DNA from: Rana temporaria
Taxonomy: Eukaryota; Chordata; Amphibia; Anura; Ranidae
DNA: 64,000 bases
Assembly (NCBI RefSeq): GCF_905171775.1
Contig: NC_053499.1
Coordinates: 23,727,686 to 23,791,685, forward strand
Reading direction: 5' to 3'
The translations under genes were made by a program, and so were the position numbers. The notes under the pieces are model-generated. The model was not told the DNA's origin. It did not search any database and saw only the letters and a list, made by a program, of their open reading frames with translations. Shown here piece after piece: positions 22,661 to 32,908 of this stretch (the stretch's first letter is position 1; each line of letters begins with the position of its first letter).

Positions 22661-22996
22661 AGAGAGCGGTGTGTGTGTCCCACGAGCGCGGGCCCCTCCT
22701 CCTCTGTGGGTGTAAACGGAGAGGAGGGCCGCTGTGCTGGGTGTACCAAGATGGCCGCGGCTCCGGAGCTAGGCCGAAGCCGCGGCCTTTCCTGATGCTG
22801 TTACCGCGGCGGCAATCCGCGGATCACAGTGTGCCGTTCTGAAGGGGGTGACCCCTTCGGATCACGGATCAGCGGTTATCCGTGACACCACTAGCGGCCA
22901 TGTTAAATATCGGCCTTATTTGGATAAAAATCGGCCAATGCCGATTTCTCCAAAACGGACAAATATCGGCCGATATATCGGTCGACCTCGAGTCTC

Positions 22997-23551
22997 CCTT
23001 CCTACCATGCACAATCCTACTGTACATTTTCTCCTGACACAAATGTGCATGTTTGTAAAACAGCCATCTGTACTGTATATTAATATTGAATGGATGGATC
23101 ATAGATGCATGTACATGCTGGGGTCTATAGCTGGCCCCAGCATGTACTGTGTGGGTGATATGTTTATTTATGATAGGTCTGTCCGTGTGATTTCTTGTTT
23201 GTGTGTGTACTTGCCCCAGATTCTCTGCCTCTTATCTGGTATCCTAGCAGAGATCTGTACAATCACTAATCAACTTCATTACCTGCGAGATAAACACAGG
23301 ATGACTATTCATCTTACCCCTACCAGATTTGCCTTTTTTTTATCATTTTGCAAGTTTGCAGCCTGTTAGCTGTAACTAATTTGTTTTCACTGCACTTAAT
23401 GATATTTTCTATTCAGACAACTCAACACACAGATGAAATACATCTGGGAGATGTGTATTTCTGTCTATGTAATGCTGACAGTTAAACAGCTCTCACACAC
23501 AGCACAGCCCTGTCTGGCAAAAGGGGAGATCTGATCTTTCTCTGCTGCAAG
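22997..23551. other. No gene seen; short perfect hairpin
   Basis: A hairpin at 23111-23145 pairs 'acatgctgggg' with 'ccccagcatgt'. No copia continuation or other gene is visible. Confidence 0.5.
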
Positions 23552-23662
23552 TACAGTGCTACCCGAAAGTATTCACAGCGCTTCACTTTTTCCACATTTT
23601 GTTATGTTTACAGTCTTATTCCAAAATAGATTAAATTCATTATTTTCCTCAAAATTCTACAA
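23552..23662. mobile_element. Terminal fragment of a Tc1-like element
   Basis: 'tacagtgctacccgaaagta' followed by 'ttcacagcgcttcactt' and 'ccacattttgttatgtt' is a terminal sequence I recognise from vertebrate Tc1-like elements. It stops where family P sequence starts at about 23663, so it was truncated. Confidence 0.65.
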
Positions 23663-23755
23663 TTCGCGGTCGTGCGACGCGCAATTGTCAGTTAAAGTGA
23701 ATCGCAAAAAAGTGGCCCGGTCATTGACCAGCAATATGGTCCGCGGCTGAAGTAG
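23663..23755 (+). mobile_element. Family P right-end fragment
   Basis: Holds 'gcgcaattgtcagttaaag', 'gaatcgcaaaaa' and ends 'gaagtag' before TTAA (23756-23759). It matches the right end of the 56640-56922 copy. Confidence 0.75.
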
Positions 23756-24219
23756 TTAAACAAATGCATGTAATACTGTATCACTAAATATGGAGCAAAA
23801 TAAATTTGTGCATGCCCTAGACTCCATCTTTAACCACTTGAGATCCGCGCTATAGACAAAAGACGTCTACAGCGCGGCTCTCAAGTGCCGAGTGGACATC
23901 TTTTTCTGTGCATTACCCGCGCGCGCCACTGGGGGGCGCGCAGCGTGTAAACACTGTGCCGGCGCATCGCTGGGAAGCCGATGCGTGTACCTGGCGGCCG
24001 CGATGTCCGCCGGGTACAAGCGATCGTCGGTGACAGCAGGGACGTGGAGCTCTGCGTGTAAACACAGAGCTCCACGTCCTGTCAGGGAGAGAGGAGACCG
24101 ATCTGTGTCTCTTGTACATAGGGACACAGCATCGGTCACCTCCCCCAGTCAGTCCCCTCCCCCCACACAGTTAGAACACACCCAGGTAATACATTTAACC
24201 CCTTCCTCACCCCCTAGTG

Positions 24220-24665
24220 CAGGGGCGGACTGACAGCTCATGGGGCCCCCGGGCAAAAGAAGATCATGGGGCCCCCTGTGTCCCCGCCCACGTTCAAGCT
24301 ACATCCACACAAAGTCCCACCTACACATTGCACTGCCCACATTGCAAGCGTTCAAAGAATTTCTCTACACAATGTTCAAAATAAATGTTTATTATAGGAA
24401 TTAAATTCTTCCCACTGATCACCAATGTAAGGGACATTCTTCCCACTGATCACCAATGTAAGGAACATTCTTCCCACTGATCACCAATGTAAGGGACATT
24501 CTTCTCACTGATCACCAATGTAAGGGACATTCTTCTCACTGATCACCAATGTAAGGGACATTCTTCCCACTGATCACCAATGTAAGGAACATTCTTCCCA
24601 CTGATCACCAATGTAATGAGCATTCTGTATAAATGTGACTGGCAGGGAAGGGGTTAACCACTAGG
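24220..24665. mobile_element. hAT-like MITE nested in family P, right end replaced
   Basis: Left end CAGGGGCGGACTGACAG follows CCCTAGTG (24212-24219). GCCTAGTG lies at 24666-24673, seven of eight bases the same, as for an 8-bp hAT target duplication. The expected inverted right end is missing. In its place is an inverted copy of the right-flanking host DNA. The interior includes a short 31-bp-type minisatellite. Confidence 0.7.
24398..24622. repeat. Minisatellite, about 31-bp unit, seven copies
   Basis: Unit 'cattcttcccactgatcacc' plus 'aatgtaaggga'. The same unit family forms the long array at 62690-63650, 38 kb away. Confidence 0.93.
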
Positions 24666-24707
24666 GCCTAGTGGTTAACCCCTTCCCTGCCAGTCACATT
24701 TATACAG
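24625..24707. repeat. 83-bp palindrome, 41-base arms
   Basis: 24625-24665 and 24667-24707 are perfect reverse complements around one central base. The right arm ('cctagtggttaaccccttcc' and on) is host family P sequence, so the left arm is an inverted copy of it. Confidence 0.95.
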
Positions 24708-25291
24708 TAATTAGTGCATTTTTATAGCACTGATTGCTGTATAAATTTGAATGGTCCCAGATTTGTGTCAAAAGTGTCCGATATGTCCGTCGCAATATCG
24801 CAGGCCTGACAAAAAAAAAAAAAAAAATCACAGATCGCCGCCATTACTAGTAAAAAATAAAAAAATAAATCATAAATCTATCCCCTATTTTGTAGGTGCT
24901 ATAACTTTTGCTCAAACCAATCAAATACGCTTGTTGCGGATTTTTTTTTACAAAAATATGTAGAAGAATACGTATCACCCTAAACCGAGGAAAATTTATT
25001 ATTTTTTTCTTTTTTTAAATTGGGATATTATTATAACAAAAAGTAAAAAATATTGTGTTTTTTTTTCAAATTTTCTGTCTTTTTTTGTTTATAGCGCAGA
25101 AAATAAAAATCGCAGAGATGATCAAATACCACCAAAAGAAAACTCTATTTGTGGGAAAAAAATGATAAAAATATAATTTGGGTACAGTGTTGTATGACCG
25201 CGCAATTGTCATTCAAAATGCGTCAGCGCTGAAAGCTGAAAATCGGTCTGGACACGAAGGGGGTTTAAGTGCCCAGTAATGAAGTGGTTAA

Positions 25292-25585
25292 AGCAGATCT
25301 GAAATGAAAAAAAACAATGGGCCTGCTGTAAAACATTTTGGTTGTTTATTGAACAGGATTGTACAAAGTTTTCTCTTATCCACCCATGTCCTGTGACTTC
25401 ATCATGTCCTGGGATTGCTGTGCTGCCATGTCCTGGAGTAGCTACTTGATAACTGGGTTCTTCTGTCCTCTGTGAGTGATGATTCATCATGGCTGAACCC
25501 AACTCGCTGTCACTCCAGGTAATGAAAAGAGCCTGTGTGCTCTTACAGAAAGGAAATATTTGTATTTCAATGAGAAAGGGGCGCT
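25292..25585. mobile_element. TTAA-flanked MITE, probable
   Basis: Starts after the same TTAA (25288-25291) that ends the preceding family P element, with AGCAGATCTGAAATGAAA. Ends 'gagaaaggggcgct' before TTAA at 25586-25589. The inverted similarity of the ends is modest. Confidence 0.5.
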
Positions 25586-25601
25586 TTAAACAATCTAAGA
25601 T

Positions 25602-26129
25602 AAGCGTGTCAAACTCACTTTCATCTTGGGCAGTATCAGCAATTTGGTTGCCTTCAAAGGGGTGATTGTATCTAAGGTTAGATGTCTAGAACACTCCACT
25701 CCCCTTTACATGAGATGTCAAGAGCCCCCCCCCCCTCAATTAGAAGTCATGAGTTCTCTACCATCCCTTTAAATCACAGTGCACCCACCTTACCTTGTGC
25801 TGCTGCCTGGAAGAAGCTGGGGGGGCAGAGCTGAGAAGCAGAGTGCAGAGTCTGGAGGAGGACTAGAGGAAGGCTGGAGTCAGCTGCCGGAGTTTGCTAA
25901 ATGCTGAGACCAGGCAGGGGAGACAGAGAAAAGGGGGTGCTGCAGCTGCATGGAGAAGCACAGGATCTGATGGAGGATTTCTATCCTCCTCTCTGCTGCC
26001 GACTACTGATACAAGGTGGGGGCGGAGACAAGGGGGGTGCCGCAGCTGCAGGAGAGGTGCAAGGGCCACATAATATGGCCTACTGGGCCAGATTCGGCCT
26101 GCAAGCCTTGGGGGGTTTGACCCATGTGG
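25602..26129. mobile_element. hAT-like element
   Basis: TCTAAGAT (25594-25601) and TCTAAGAC (26130-26137) make an 8-bp target duplication with one difference. The ends 'aagcgtgtcaaactcac' and 'gggtttgacccatgtgg' are inverted and of a type common in vertebrate hAT elements. The interior is GC-rich around 25800-26050 and encodes no recognisable transposase. Confidence 0.75.
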
Positions 26130-26136
26130 TCTAAGA

Positions 26137-26280
26137 CAGTGGTTCTCAACCCCCAACAGCAATGTTTTGGGAATTTCTCTCAGATAAAATAGCTGTCCAA
26201 AATACCAAGCCATTGATTCTGATTTAAAGCACCTGTGCAAGATAAAGAAAAACCTGAAAATATGGCCTGTTAGGTAAGGT
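26137..26280. mobile_element. hAT-like left-end fragment (CAGTGGTTCTCAACC)
   Basis: CAGTGGTTCTCAACC is a typical Charlie-like hAT terminus. The sequence that follows ('ctgatttaaagcacctgtgc') fits the subterminal part of such elements. No right end is found, and the fragment abuts the target duplication of the preceding hAT element. Confidence 0.6.
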
Positions 26281-26393
26281 GACCAGATTTTTAAAATGAG
26301 ATCCGGGGACATATTTTTTTCTTTACTAGTAATGGCAACAATCAGCGACTCTCTGACTGTTGCCGCCCACCTCACAGCCTCTCAAGTGTTATG

Positions 26394-26433
26394 TCGCGTA
26401 CACACGATAATTTTTCAGCATGAAAAAAACGTT
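26394..26433. mobile_element. Family H left-end fragment
   Basis: 'tgtcgcgtacacacgataat' and 'ttcagcatgaaaaaaacg' are family H terminal sequence, cut after about 40 bases by the element that starts at 26434. Confidence 0.65.
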
Positions 26434-26745
26434 GGGCTAGATTCAGGTAGCAGTTACGGCGGCGTATCTCCAGATACGCCGCCGTAATTTCAAATCTGCG
26501 CCGGCGTATCTTTACGCCGATTCTCCAAGGCAGATACGTCGGAAAAAATAGGCTTCCTCCGCCGACGTAACTTGAATGCGGCGGCGTATAATTGTGTGCA
26601 TTCTTATGCTGGCCGCTAGGGGCGCTTCCATTGTTTTCACAAACGTACGTACGCCCGGCGCAATTTTTTTTTTTTGTTGTTTACATTAGGCTTTTTCGGC
26701 GTAAAGGTTACTCCTGCTATTAGGAGGCGCAGCCAATGTTAAGGC
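26434..26745. mobile_element. Family B-like MITE, left part
   Basis: Starts GGGCTAGATTCAGGTAG, followed by a hairpin 'acggcggcgtatctccagat' / 'acgccgccgt' at 26457-26487. It shows the family B interior ('cgccgacgtaacttgaatgc', 'ccgctaggggcgc') and breaks off near 26745. Confidence 0.75.
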
Positions 26746-27555
26746 GCCAACAGAGCGCCAACAGGCGCCAACAGAGGTGCACGTGCACACGCATGTGCGG
26801 TTGCACCCGCGATCGGGAACTGGAGAGTCTGAGGCGCCTGTTTCTGGCAGGATCTTCATGACAGTTGGGTCACAAGCCAGGTCACCAATCAGGTATCAGG
26901 AACGAGCAGAGTCAAACTGGCCAGGTATACCCAGGAACAAGCACAGGATCAGATCACAGACAGTAGAAGCTGATGACTAGTCAGCAATCTTCTGGTCTAT
27001 GGAGCCAGCTTAAATAGGCAAGAGGGCGCCAACTACTCACGCACGTTCACGCTAATGCACATGAGCACATCTCAAATTTCTATGCGCATGTGTGCGAGTT
27101 AAGGAACCTCTAGCTGTCACTCGAGAATTCCTATAAGCAAGTACACATCTTCTTGCACGTCTTTGTGTACAATTTTGCACACAATTTCCCTGGAACTATC
27201 TCTACTCCTCTGGAACCTATCCCTAACACTAGATTCTGTCTGGCAGATGGGGAACCTGTCCTTGCGCAAACCACTCACAGACCAAGTCAAGGGGGGACGT
27301 GACTTAAATAAGCACTGCCCTCAACCAAGATGGCTGTGGGGGGTCACACAGGGCACCAGCATTTAATCAGACAGCTGCTCTGCTGATGACCCAGTAAGTC
27401 ATAGAGGAATTGAGTTCTTCTCAAACTTCCTTCCCTTCTGTATTGCAGCTCGAGTCAGGCACCACCTACAGAGGGAAGCACAGACTGCACCTGCCTACAC
27501 ACTTCTGCCTCTTTGCACTTGATATCAGCAACACTGTACATCTCAAATTCAACTT
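26746..27555. other. No gene seen
   Basis: Begins with short repeats of 'gcgccaacag' (26742-26772), then sequence without landmarks. The frame at 27163-27366 has no splice context. Confidence 0.45.
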
Positions 27556-27558
27556 TAA

Positions 27559-27809
27559 GGCTAGGTTAACACTGTGCAGGGTTGTTGCTGGAATAACCAC
27601 CCACAGCCAAAACGTTATGCTCTTTAGTGACACTTGGGGCTGCCATTCATTCTTATTGGCATCCCCATGCATCTCAACCCACAGCATGTGTGGGAACCGC
27701 ACACAAATTGCATAGTGCAAAAGCACTAAAGGTGCAAGCATAATTTTGGGCGGGAAATGCAGGCACGGGCAAACACAGGCCACAAACAGGTACGAGTGTG
27801 AACCTAGGG
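27559..27809. mobile_element. Family S MITE with TAA target
   Basis: TAA (27556-27558 and 27810-27812) flanks inverted ends GGCTAGGTTAACACTG and 'gagtgtgaacctaggg'. The interior has 'caatgcatgggg'-like motifs and no coding capacity. Confidence 0.75.
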
Positions 27810-27875
27810 TAACACAGCGATGTCAATCAGTGCTTCCAGTTCTCTCACTGTGGGTTCCCTTAGATGGGTTCTATA

Positions 27876-28046
27876 TAGGGTTGCGACATCATCCTTTTAA
27901 AACCAAACACATAATAATTACACAGGTTCTGTGGCTGATTAAGGTGGTCATTAAACTCACTTGGTGCCTTATCTGCATTAAATTAGCCTCAGAACCTGTG
28001 TAATTCATATGTGTTCGGGTTTAAAGGGATACCATGGTAACCCTAC
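27876..28046. mobile_element. Small palindromic MITE
   Basis: The left 'agggttgcgacatcatcctt' and 'acacataataattacacagg' are mirrored by right 'cctgtgtaattcatatgtgt' and 'gggataccatggtaaccct'. About 75-base arms with a loop near 27955. Confidence 0.8.
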
Positions 28047-29560
28047 TATACAGGGCCTACACTAAGGGCAAACTTCCTTGGGCTGAACCTTACATAATGG
28101 TATTCTGTAGGCAACCGTTTCCCAACAACCTCTGCACTAAAGTTCTTCTGGCCCCCGATTATAAAGGTAGAGACTAGCCCCTCACACTGTACCCACGCCA
28201 AGACAACGTTTCTCCAAAAGGGGTACTAACCCTTGCCTTCACACCAATGCTGAATTTGGCAATTGAAAGGGGGTGTAGTGAATGTAGGAGCTTGTATTTT
28301 ATGGATCCTACTGTACAGCAACTCTGTTACTTTGCGATGAGTAACCTGGTTACATTTTCACTTTAAGACCTTGAGGGACTGTACACAAAAGTTGTGTTTC
28401 TCAAGTCTCGAAATTCAAGTGTTTCTTGTCAAGCTGCCCTTCGCTCTCCTTTTTCTTGCCAGTTCCCTTTTATCAATTCCCCAGCAGCTATTCCTACCTA
28501 CTTCCTCCAAGCCTGAATTTCTACCTGCCACTAATCAGTCGAATTTCTTCCTTCTTGCTCTCAAAGGGATCGTGCTAATGAATTATGTTTATCAGGCAGC
28601 TAAATATAAACTCTCAAAGCTGTGTGGCTGACTTGTCATTTAAATATCAACGGGGGAAAAAGAGCACATTGTGTACCCAATTAATGAAGAGAAAAAAGGC
28701 TCCAGAGGAGGCTTTCTGTAAAGGAACTGGGTACTTTGTTTTTTCTCATATGTTTGAAGGCTACACTGGAGCAGATTGTTCATTGATCTATGCAAAAAAA
28801 ATGATTGTTATCAGGTGGAATTTTGAGGATGGTGGCAAAGTTGGCAATAAGACAGTGGCAGGATTTATCCAACAAAGAGACAAGGTCAGAATGCATTCTA
28901 AGTTGGCCCAAGTTCTCCTTAGTGAGAAGGTGTAGCACCCTCTTAGTTTTCAGTAGGCTGCTAAGTAAATTTAGCTTAGTTCCTCTGTAATCGGTGGAGC
29001 AGGGGTTGATTGCTTAGGACTGTTCAGTGTTTCGCAGGCTGCGGTTCTGCTACTCCCCCTTGTCTTCTAGAGTGTTCTGGAAGCAGAGTAGGAAGGAGAG
29101 CAGAACAGGCAGACTGAATATTTATGGAACTCCAAAGAATCCTGATGGAGGTGTGCCCAGAAATTTGAGGGAGAGCCCATAAGTAGCCAGCAGAGTGCAG
29201 AGCTCTTGGGTCCAGTCCTGCAGGATGAGACTTCTGTGCAGAGGCTCCACACTTGGGGCAGAGGAAGCTGGAGGAGCCCTTGTGAAGATATCAAAATCCC
29301 AGCTAGGCTTAGCTAACATAACAAATTTTTGGTGATCTGTGCTCATGTATGTTCTAGAGAAAGAAAAAAGAAGAAGAATGCTGGTAAGTGTACAGTAAAA
29401 GCTCTACTAGTGGTTGGTGTTTGGTTTTTATTTCTTATGATCGATGAATAACTCAATAAGTCCAATCTTATTAGTCAGAGGAAGCAGGCACAGATTTAAT
29501 TCAGTAATAACTTTGCAGTAGCTGCAAGAGGAGGATATGTGACAAGGAATACTAGAGGAT
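28047..29560. other. No gene seen
   Basis: No terminal repeats and no convincing exon. Frames at 28371-28631 and 28585-28935 were examined. They lack family resemblance and are not flanked by good splice sites. Confidence 0.45.
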
Positions 29561-29564
29561 TTAA

Positions 29565-30033
29565 AGCGGAGGTCCACACAAAAATGGAACCTCCGCTTTT
29601 CAGAACCCTCTCCCCCTCCGGTGTCACATTTGGCACCTTTTAGATGGGAGGGGGGTGCAGATACCTGTATAATACATGTATTTGCACCCACGTCCGGGCA
29701 AAGACCCCCGCAGAATCTACGTCACGTCACTTCCCCCCCTCGATGTCTTCTGGGAAACACACAGGTCCCAGAAGACATCCCAGAAGGCACCAGTGAGGAC
29801 GCGCAGCACGACTCACGCATGCGCAGTAGGGAACTGAAGCCGCAACGCTTTACTCCCTGATTCCCTAACGAGGGTGGCAGCGGGGGCAGCGAAGAGCCGA
29901 TCGATTGATCGGCTTCGGCTGCCGACATTGCGGGCACCCTGGACAGGTAAGTGTCCATTTATTAAAAATCAGCAGCTGCAGTATTTGTAGCTGCTGGCTT
30001 TTAATTTTTTTTTTTTTTTGGCGGACCTCCGCT
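29565..30033. mobile_element. Family C MITE, TTAA-flanked
   Basis: TTAA at 29561-29564 and 30034-30037 flanks ends AGCGGAGGTCCACAC and 'ggcggacctccgct'. The interior is GC-rich with 'gggcagcgaagagccgatcg' and a T-rich right part. It lacks a gene. Confidence 0.85.
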
Positions 30034-30037
30034 TTAA

Positions 30038-30403
30038 AGTGGAGGTTCACCCTATAAAAAATTTCTAACACTGCATCCAGCCCAGTTGTGCATAGAAATT
30101 GACACTGACTTTTTTTTTCTTCCGTAGATAGCGTTTAGCCGTGGAATTCACCGCGGCTTCCGTGTAGGGAATCCTGCGGGAGTGGGCGTTCCTATCGACA
30201 TGCCAATTGATTGACATGCTAAACGACGGCGCGATTGGCATGTCGATAGGAACGCCCACTCCCACGGGATTCCCTACCCGGAAGCCGCGGTGAATTCCAC
30301 GGCTAAACGCTATCTACGGAAGAAAAAAAAAGTCAGTGTCAATTTCTATGCACAACTGGGCTGGATGCAGTGTTAGAAATTTTTTATAGGGTGAACCTCC
30401 ACT
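30038..30403. mobile_element. Family C palindromic element, about 166-base arms
   Basis: TTAA at 30034-30037 and 30404-30407 flanks a nearly perfect inverted repeat. Arms run 30038-30203 and 30237-30403, from AGTGGAGGTTCACCCTAT to the mirrored 'atagggtgaacctccact'. The loop is about 33 bases. The whole element can fold as one hairpin. Confidence 0.95.
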
Positions 30404-30472
30404 TTAAAGCGGAGGTCCGCCTAAAAAAAAAAAAAATTAAAAGCCAGCAGCTACAAATACTGCAGCTGCTGA
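30404..30472. mobile_element. Family C fragment, inverted relative to 29565-30033
   Basis: TTAAAGCGGAGGTCCGCC, an A run and 'agccagcagctacaaatact' mirror 29967-30037. The palindrome of the 30038 element therefore continues for another 70 bases on each side. The copy is cut at 30472 by family P sequence. Confidence 0.9.
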
Positions 30473-31615
30473 AAGTGGTTCTGAAATCCTGACTGGACGT
30501 CTATTGACGTCCTGCAGGATAACATGCCGGCGCGCGCCCCTGGGGGCGCACAGCGCGGCGATCAGTGATGCGGGGTGTCAGTCTGACACCCTGCATCTCC
30601 GATCTTGGTAAAGAGCCTCCGGCGGAGGCTCTTTACCACGTGATCAGCCGTGTCCAATCACGGCTGATCACGATGTAAACAGGAAGAGCCGTTGATCGGC
30701 TCTTCCTCACTCGCGTCTGACAGACGCGAGTAGAGGAGAGCCGATCGGCAGCTCTCCTGACAGGGGGGGTTCGCACTGATTGTTTATCAGCGCAGCCACC
30801 CCCTCGAATGCCCACACTGGACCACCAGGGAAGCCACCAGGACCACCAGGGAAGGGGGAAACATGTGGATGGCCAGGTACATCCCCCATGACCATCCACA
30901 TGTAAAAAAAAAATTACAATAGATGCCAATCAGTGCCCACAAATGGGCACTGACTGGCAACATGGGCACTGTCAAAAATGTGTAAATAAATAAGTGGTGC
31001 CCAGCAATACCATCAATGCCACCCCTCATTGTCCATCAGTGCCACCCCTCATTGTCCATCAGTGCCACCTCTCAGTGCCCATCCATGCCCAGTGCCCACC
31101 TAGTGCCCATCTGTGCCACCCATAAGTACCCATCAGTGCCGCCCATGAGTGCCCATCAGTGCCGCCTATGAGTGCCCATCAGTGCCGCCTATGAGTGCCT
31201 ATCCGTGCCGCATACCAGCGCCGCCTATCAGTGCCGCCTCATCGGTGCCCATCAGTGCCGCCTCATCGGTGCCCATCAGTGCCACCTCATCGGTGCCCAT
31301 CAGTGCCACCATATCAGTGCCCGTAATTGAATAAGAAAACTTACTTATTTACAAAAAAAAAAATTACAGAAAAAAATAAAAAATTAATTTGTTTCTAAAT
31401 TTTTGGTCTTTTTTTAGTTGTTGCGCAAAAAATAAAAACGCAGAGGTGATCAAATACCACCAAAAGAAAGCTCTATTTGTGGGAACAAAATTATAAAAAA
31501 AATAGTTTAGGTACAGTGTAGCATGACCGCGCAATTGTCATTCAAATTGCGACAGCGCTGAAAGCTGAAAATTGGCTTGGGCAGGAAGGTGCGTAAGTGC
31601 CTGGTATGGAAGTGG
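30473..31615 (+). mobile_element. Family P element, left end damaged
   Basis: Right end 'ctggtatggaagtgg' before TTAA (31616-31619). The conserved right block is at 31431-31550. The left part has several hairpins, for example 30605-30640 ('agagcctccggcggaggctc') and 30712-30735 ('cgcgtctgacagacgcg'). The usual TTAACCACTT left end is missing. Confidence 0.8.
31025..31325. repeat. Minisatellite 'gtgcccatcagtgccgcc' inside family P
   Basis: Units of about 18-21 bases, fairly regular from 31140 to 31320. The frame at 31149-31334 is a translation of it. Confidence 0.93.
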
Positions 31616-31634
31616 TTAAAGCAGGGTTAGGTTA

Positions 31635-32151
31635 TAAAAAGAAATCTCCCAAGCTTTCAACATCTCACGGAGCTCTGTTCAATACATAATCCGAAAATGG
31701 AAAGAGTATGGCACACCTGCAAACCTACCAAGACATGGCCGTCCACCTAAACTGAGAGGCCGGGCAAGCAGAGTATTAATCAGAGAAGCAGCCAAGAGGC
31801 CCATGATAACTCTGGAGGAGCTGCAGAGATCCACAGCTCAGGTGAGAGAATCTGTCCACAGGACAACTATTAGTCGTGCTCTCCACAAATCTGACCTTAA
31901 TGGAGTGGTAAGAAGAAAGCCATTGTTGAAAGAAAGCCATAAGAGGTCCCATTTCAGTTTGTGAGAAGCCATGTAGGGGACACAGCAAACATGTGGAAGA
32001 AATTGCTCTGGTCAGATGAGACCAAAATTTTACCTTTTAGCCTAAAAGCAAAATGCTATGTGTGGTTGAAAACTAACACCGCACATCACCCGAGACATAC
32101 TATCCCCACTGTGAAACATGGTGGTGGCAGCATCATGCTGTGGGGATGCTT
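31635..32151 (+). pseudogene. Tc1-like transposase relic
   Basis: The plus-strand translation gives the DNA-binding part 'ISRSSVQYIIRKWKEYGTPA', then 'LPRHGRPPKLRGRASRVLI', 'REAAKRPMITLEELQRSTAQ' and 'TTISRALHKSDLNGVVRRKP'. After at least one frameshift it gives the catalytic region 'LLWSDETKILPFS' (containing the second D of the DDE triad's first block) and 'HGGGSIMLWGCF'. The N-terminal start and everything after 'WGCF' are missing: 31616-31619 is the end of a family P element and 32152 starts another repeat. A working enzyme would have about 340 residues. Confidence 0.9.
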
Positions 32152-32400
32152 TAAGCCGATTTACTGCCATTTTAGCAGTGCTTTTCGGCCGCTATCAGCC
32201 GAAAAAAAGGGTTAAAAGGGCCCACAAAGTGCGGCTAGGGTGGTGATTTGCTGGGGCTGCCCATTGATTTTAATGGGCAGGGGCGCATCGCCCCTGAAGT
32301 GCCTTAAAGATGATGCTCGGGCTTTCACACTGGAGTGACAGGAGAGGCACTTTACAGCGCCTAAATAGTGCCTAAAAAGTGCCTCAGTGTGAAAGTAGCC
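32152..32400. mobile_element. Family S-like MITE, right part
   Basis: 'agtgcttttcggccgct' and 'gcagggg' in the middle and 'agtgtgaaagtagcc' at the right match elements at 40571-40932 and 53181-53610. The left end is absent. It abuts the Tc1 relic. Confidence 0.65.
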
Positions 32401-32908
32401 TTAAAGGGGTTGTAAAGGTACATTTTTTCCCCCTAAGTAGCTTCCTTTACCTTAGTGCAGTCCTCCTTCACTTACCTCATCCTTCGATTTTTCTTTTAAA
32501 TGTCCTTATTTCTTCTGAGAAATCCTCACTTCCTGTTCTTCTGTCTGTAACTACACACAGTAATGCGCCACTTTCTCCCTGGTGTGTAGAAAGCCTCTTG
32601 AGGGGGGAGGGGGCGAGCAGGAGTGTCAGGACGCCCACTGACACACAGCTCCTTTCTCTATCTGCAAAGTAGAGAGTGTCCTGACTTGCCTGCTCGCCCC
32701 CTCCCCCCTCAAGAGGCTTTCTCCACACCAGGGGGAAAGCCTTGCATTACTTTATGGAGTTACAGACAGAAGAACAGGAAGTGAGGATTTCTCAGAAGAA
32801 ATAAGGACATTTAAAAGCAAAATCGAAGGATGAGGTAAGTGAAGGAGGACTGCACTAAGGTAAAGGAAGCTATTTAGGGAAAAAAATATTTCCTTTACAA
32901 CCCCTTTA
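32401..32908. mobile_element. Large palindromic element, about 250-base arms
   Basis: TTAAAGGGGTTGTAAAGG at the left is mirrored by 'cctttacaacccctttat' at the right. The inner parts continue the pairing: 'cttcctgttcttctgtctgt' with 'acagacagaagaacaggaag', and 'aagcctcttgaggggggag' with 'ctcccccctcaagaggctt'. The centre is near 32655. Differences are few, so it is recent or kept homogeneous. Confidence 0.93.

Larger units (their letters stand above)
21951..22990. mobile_element. Element with GGTCGACCGATAT ends inserted in the copia relic
   Basis: GGTCGACCGATAT at 21955-21967 is mirrored by ATATCGGTCGACC at 22975-22987. AGTCTC flanks both sides (21945-21950, 22991-22996), a possible 6-bp target duplication. 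Subterminal 'ggccgatgccgatatt' and 'aatatcggccgatat' extend the inverted similarity. The interior is a minisatellite plus C-rich repeats and a GC-rich part. It has no transposase. The superfamily is uncertain. Confidence 0.8.
23834..25287. mobile_element. Family P element, complete, with nested hAT
   Basis: TTAA at 23830-23833 and 25288-25291 flank inverted ends CCACTTGAG and 'aatgaagtgg'. A TTAA target is the hallmark of piggyBac elements, but no transposase is present. The left part has a hairpin at 23839-23885 ('ttgagatccgcgctatagac' against 'ctacagcgcggctctcaa') and a strong one at 24041-24079 ('acgtggagctctg' with 'cagagctccacgt'). The conserved right block (25091-25205: 'gatgatcaaataccaccaaa', 'gaccgcgcaattgtcattca') recurs at 31431, 38071 and 56727. 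A hAT-like element lies inside at 24220. Confidence 0.85.

Noticed and set aside
22750..22800. ATG in good context within GC-rich 'gatggccgcggctccggagc'
   Set aside because: It is inside the GGTCGACC-ended element and frames close quickly. No splice donor follows.
24041..24079. Hairpin considered as a bacterial-type terminator or attenuator
   Set aside because: It lies inside a family P transposable element and lacks any gene context. Hairpins are common throughout these elements.
28371..28935. Two overlapping frames of 86 and 116 residues
   Set aside because: Different phases, no recognisable domain, no supported splice sites, and AT-rich composition.
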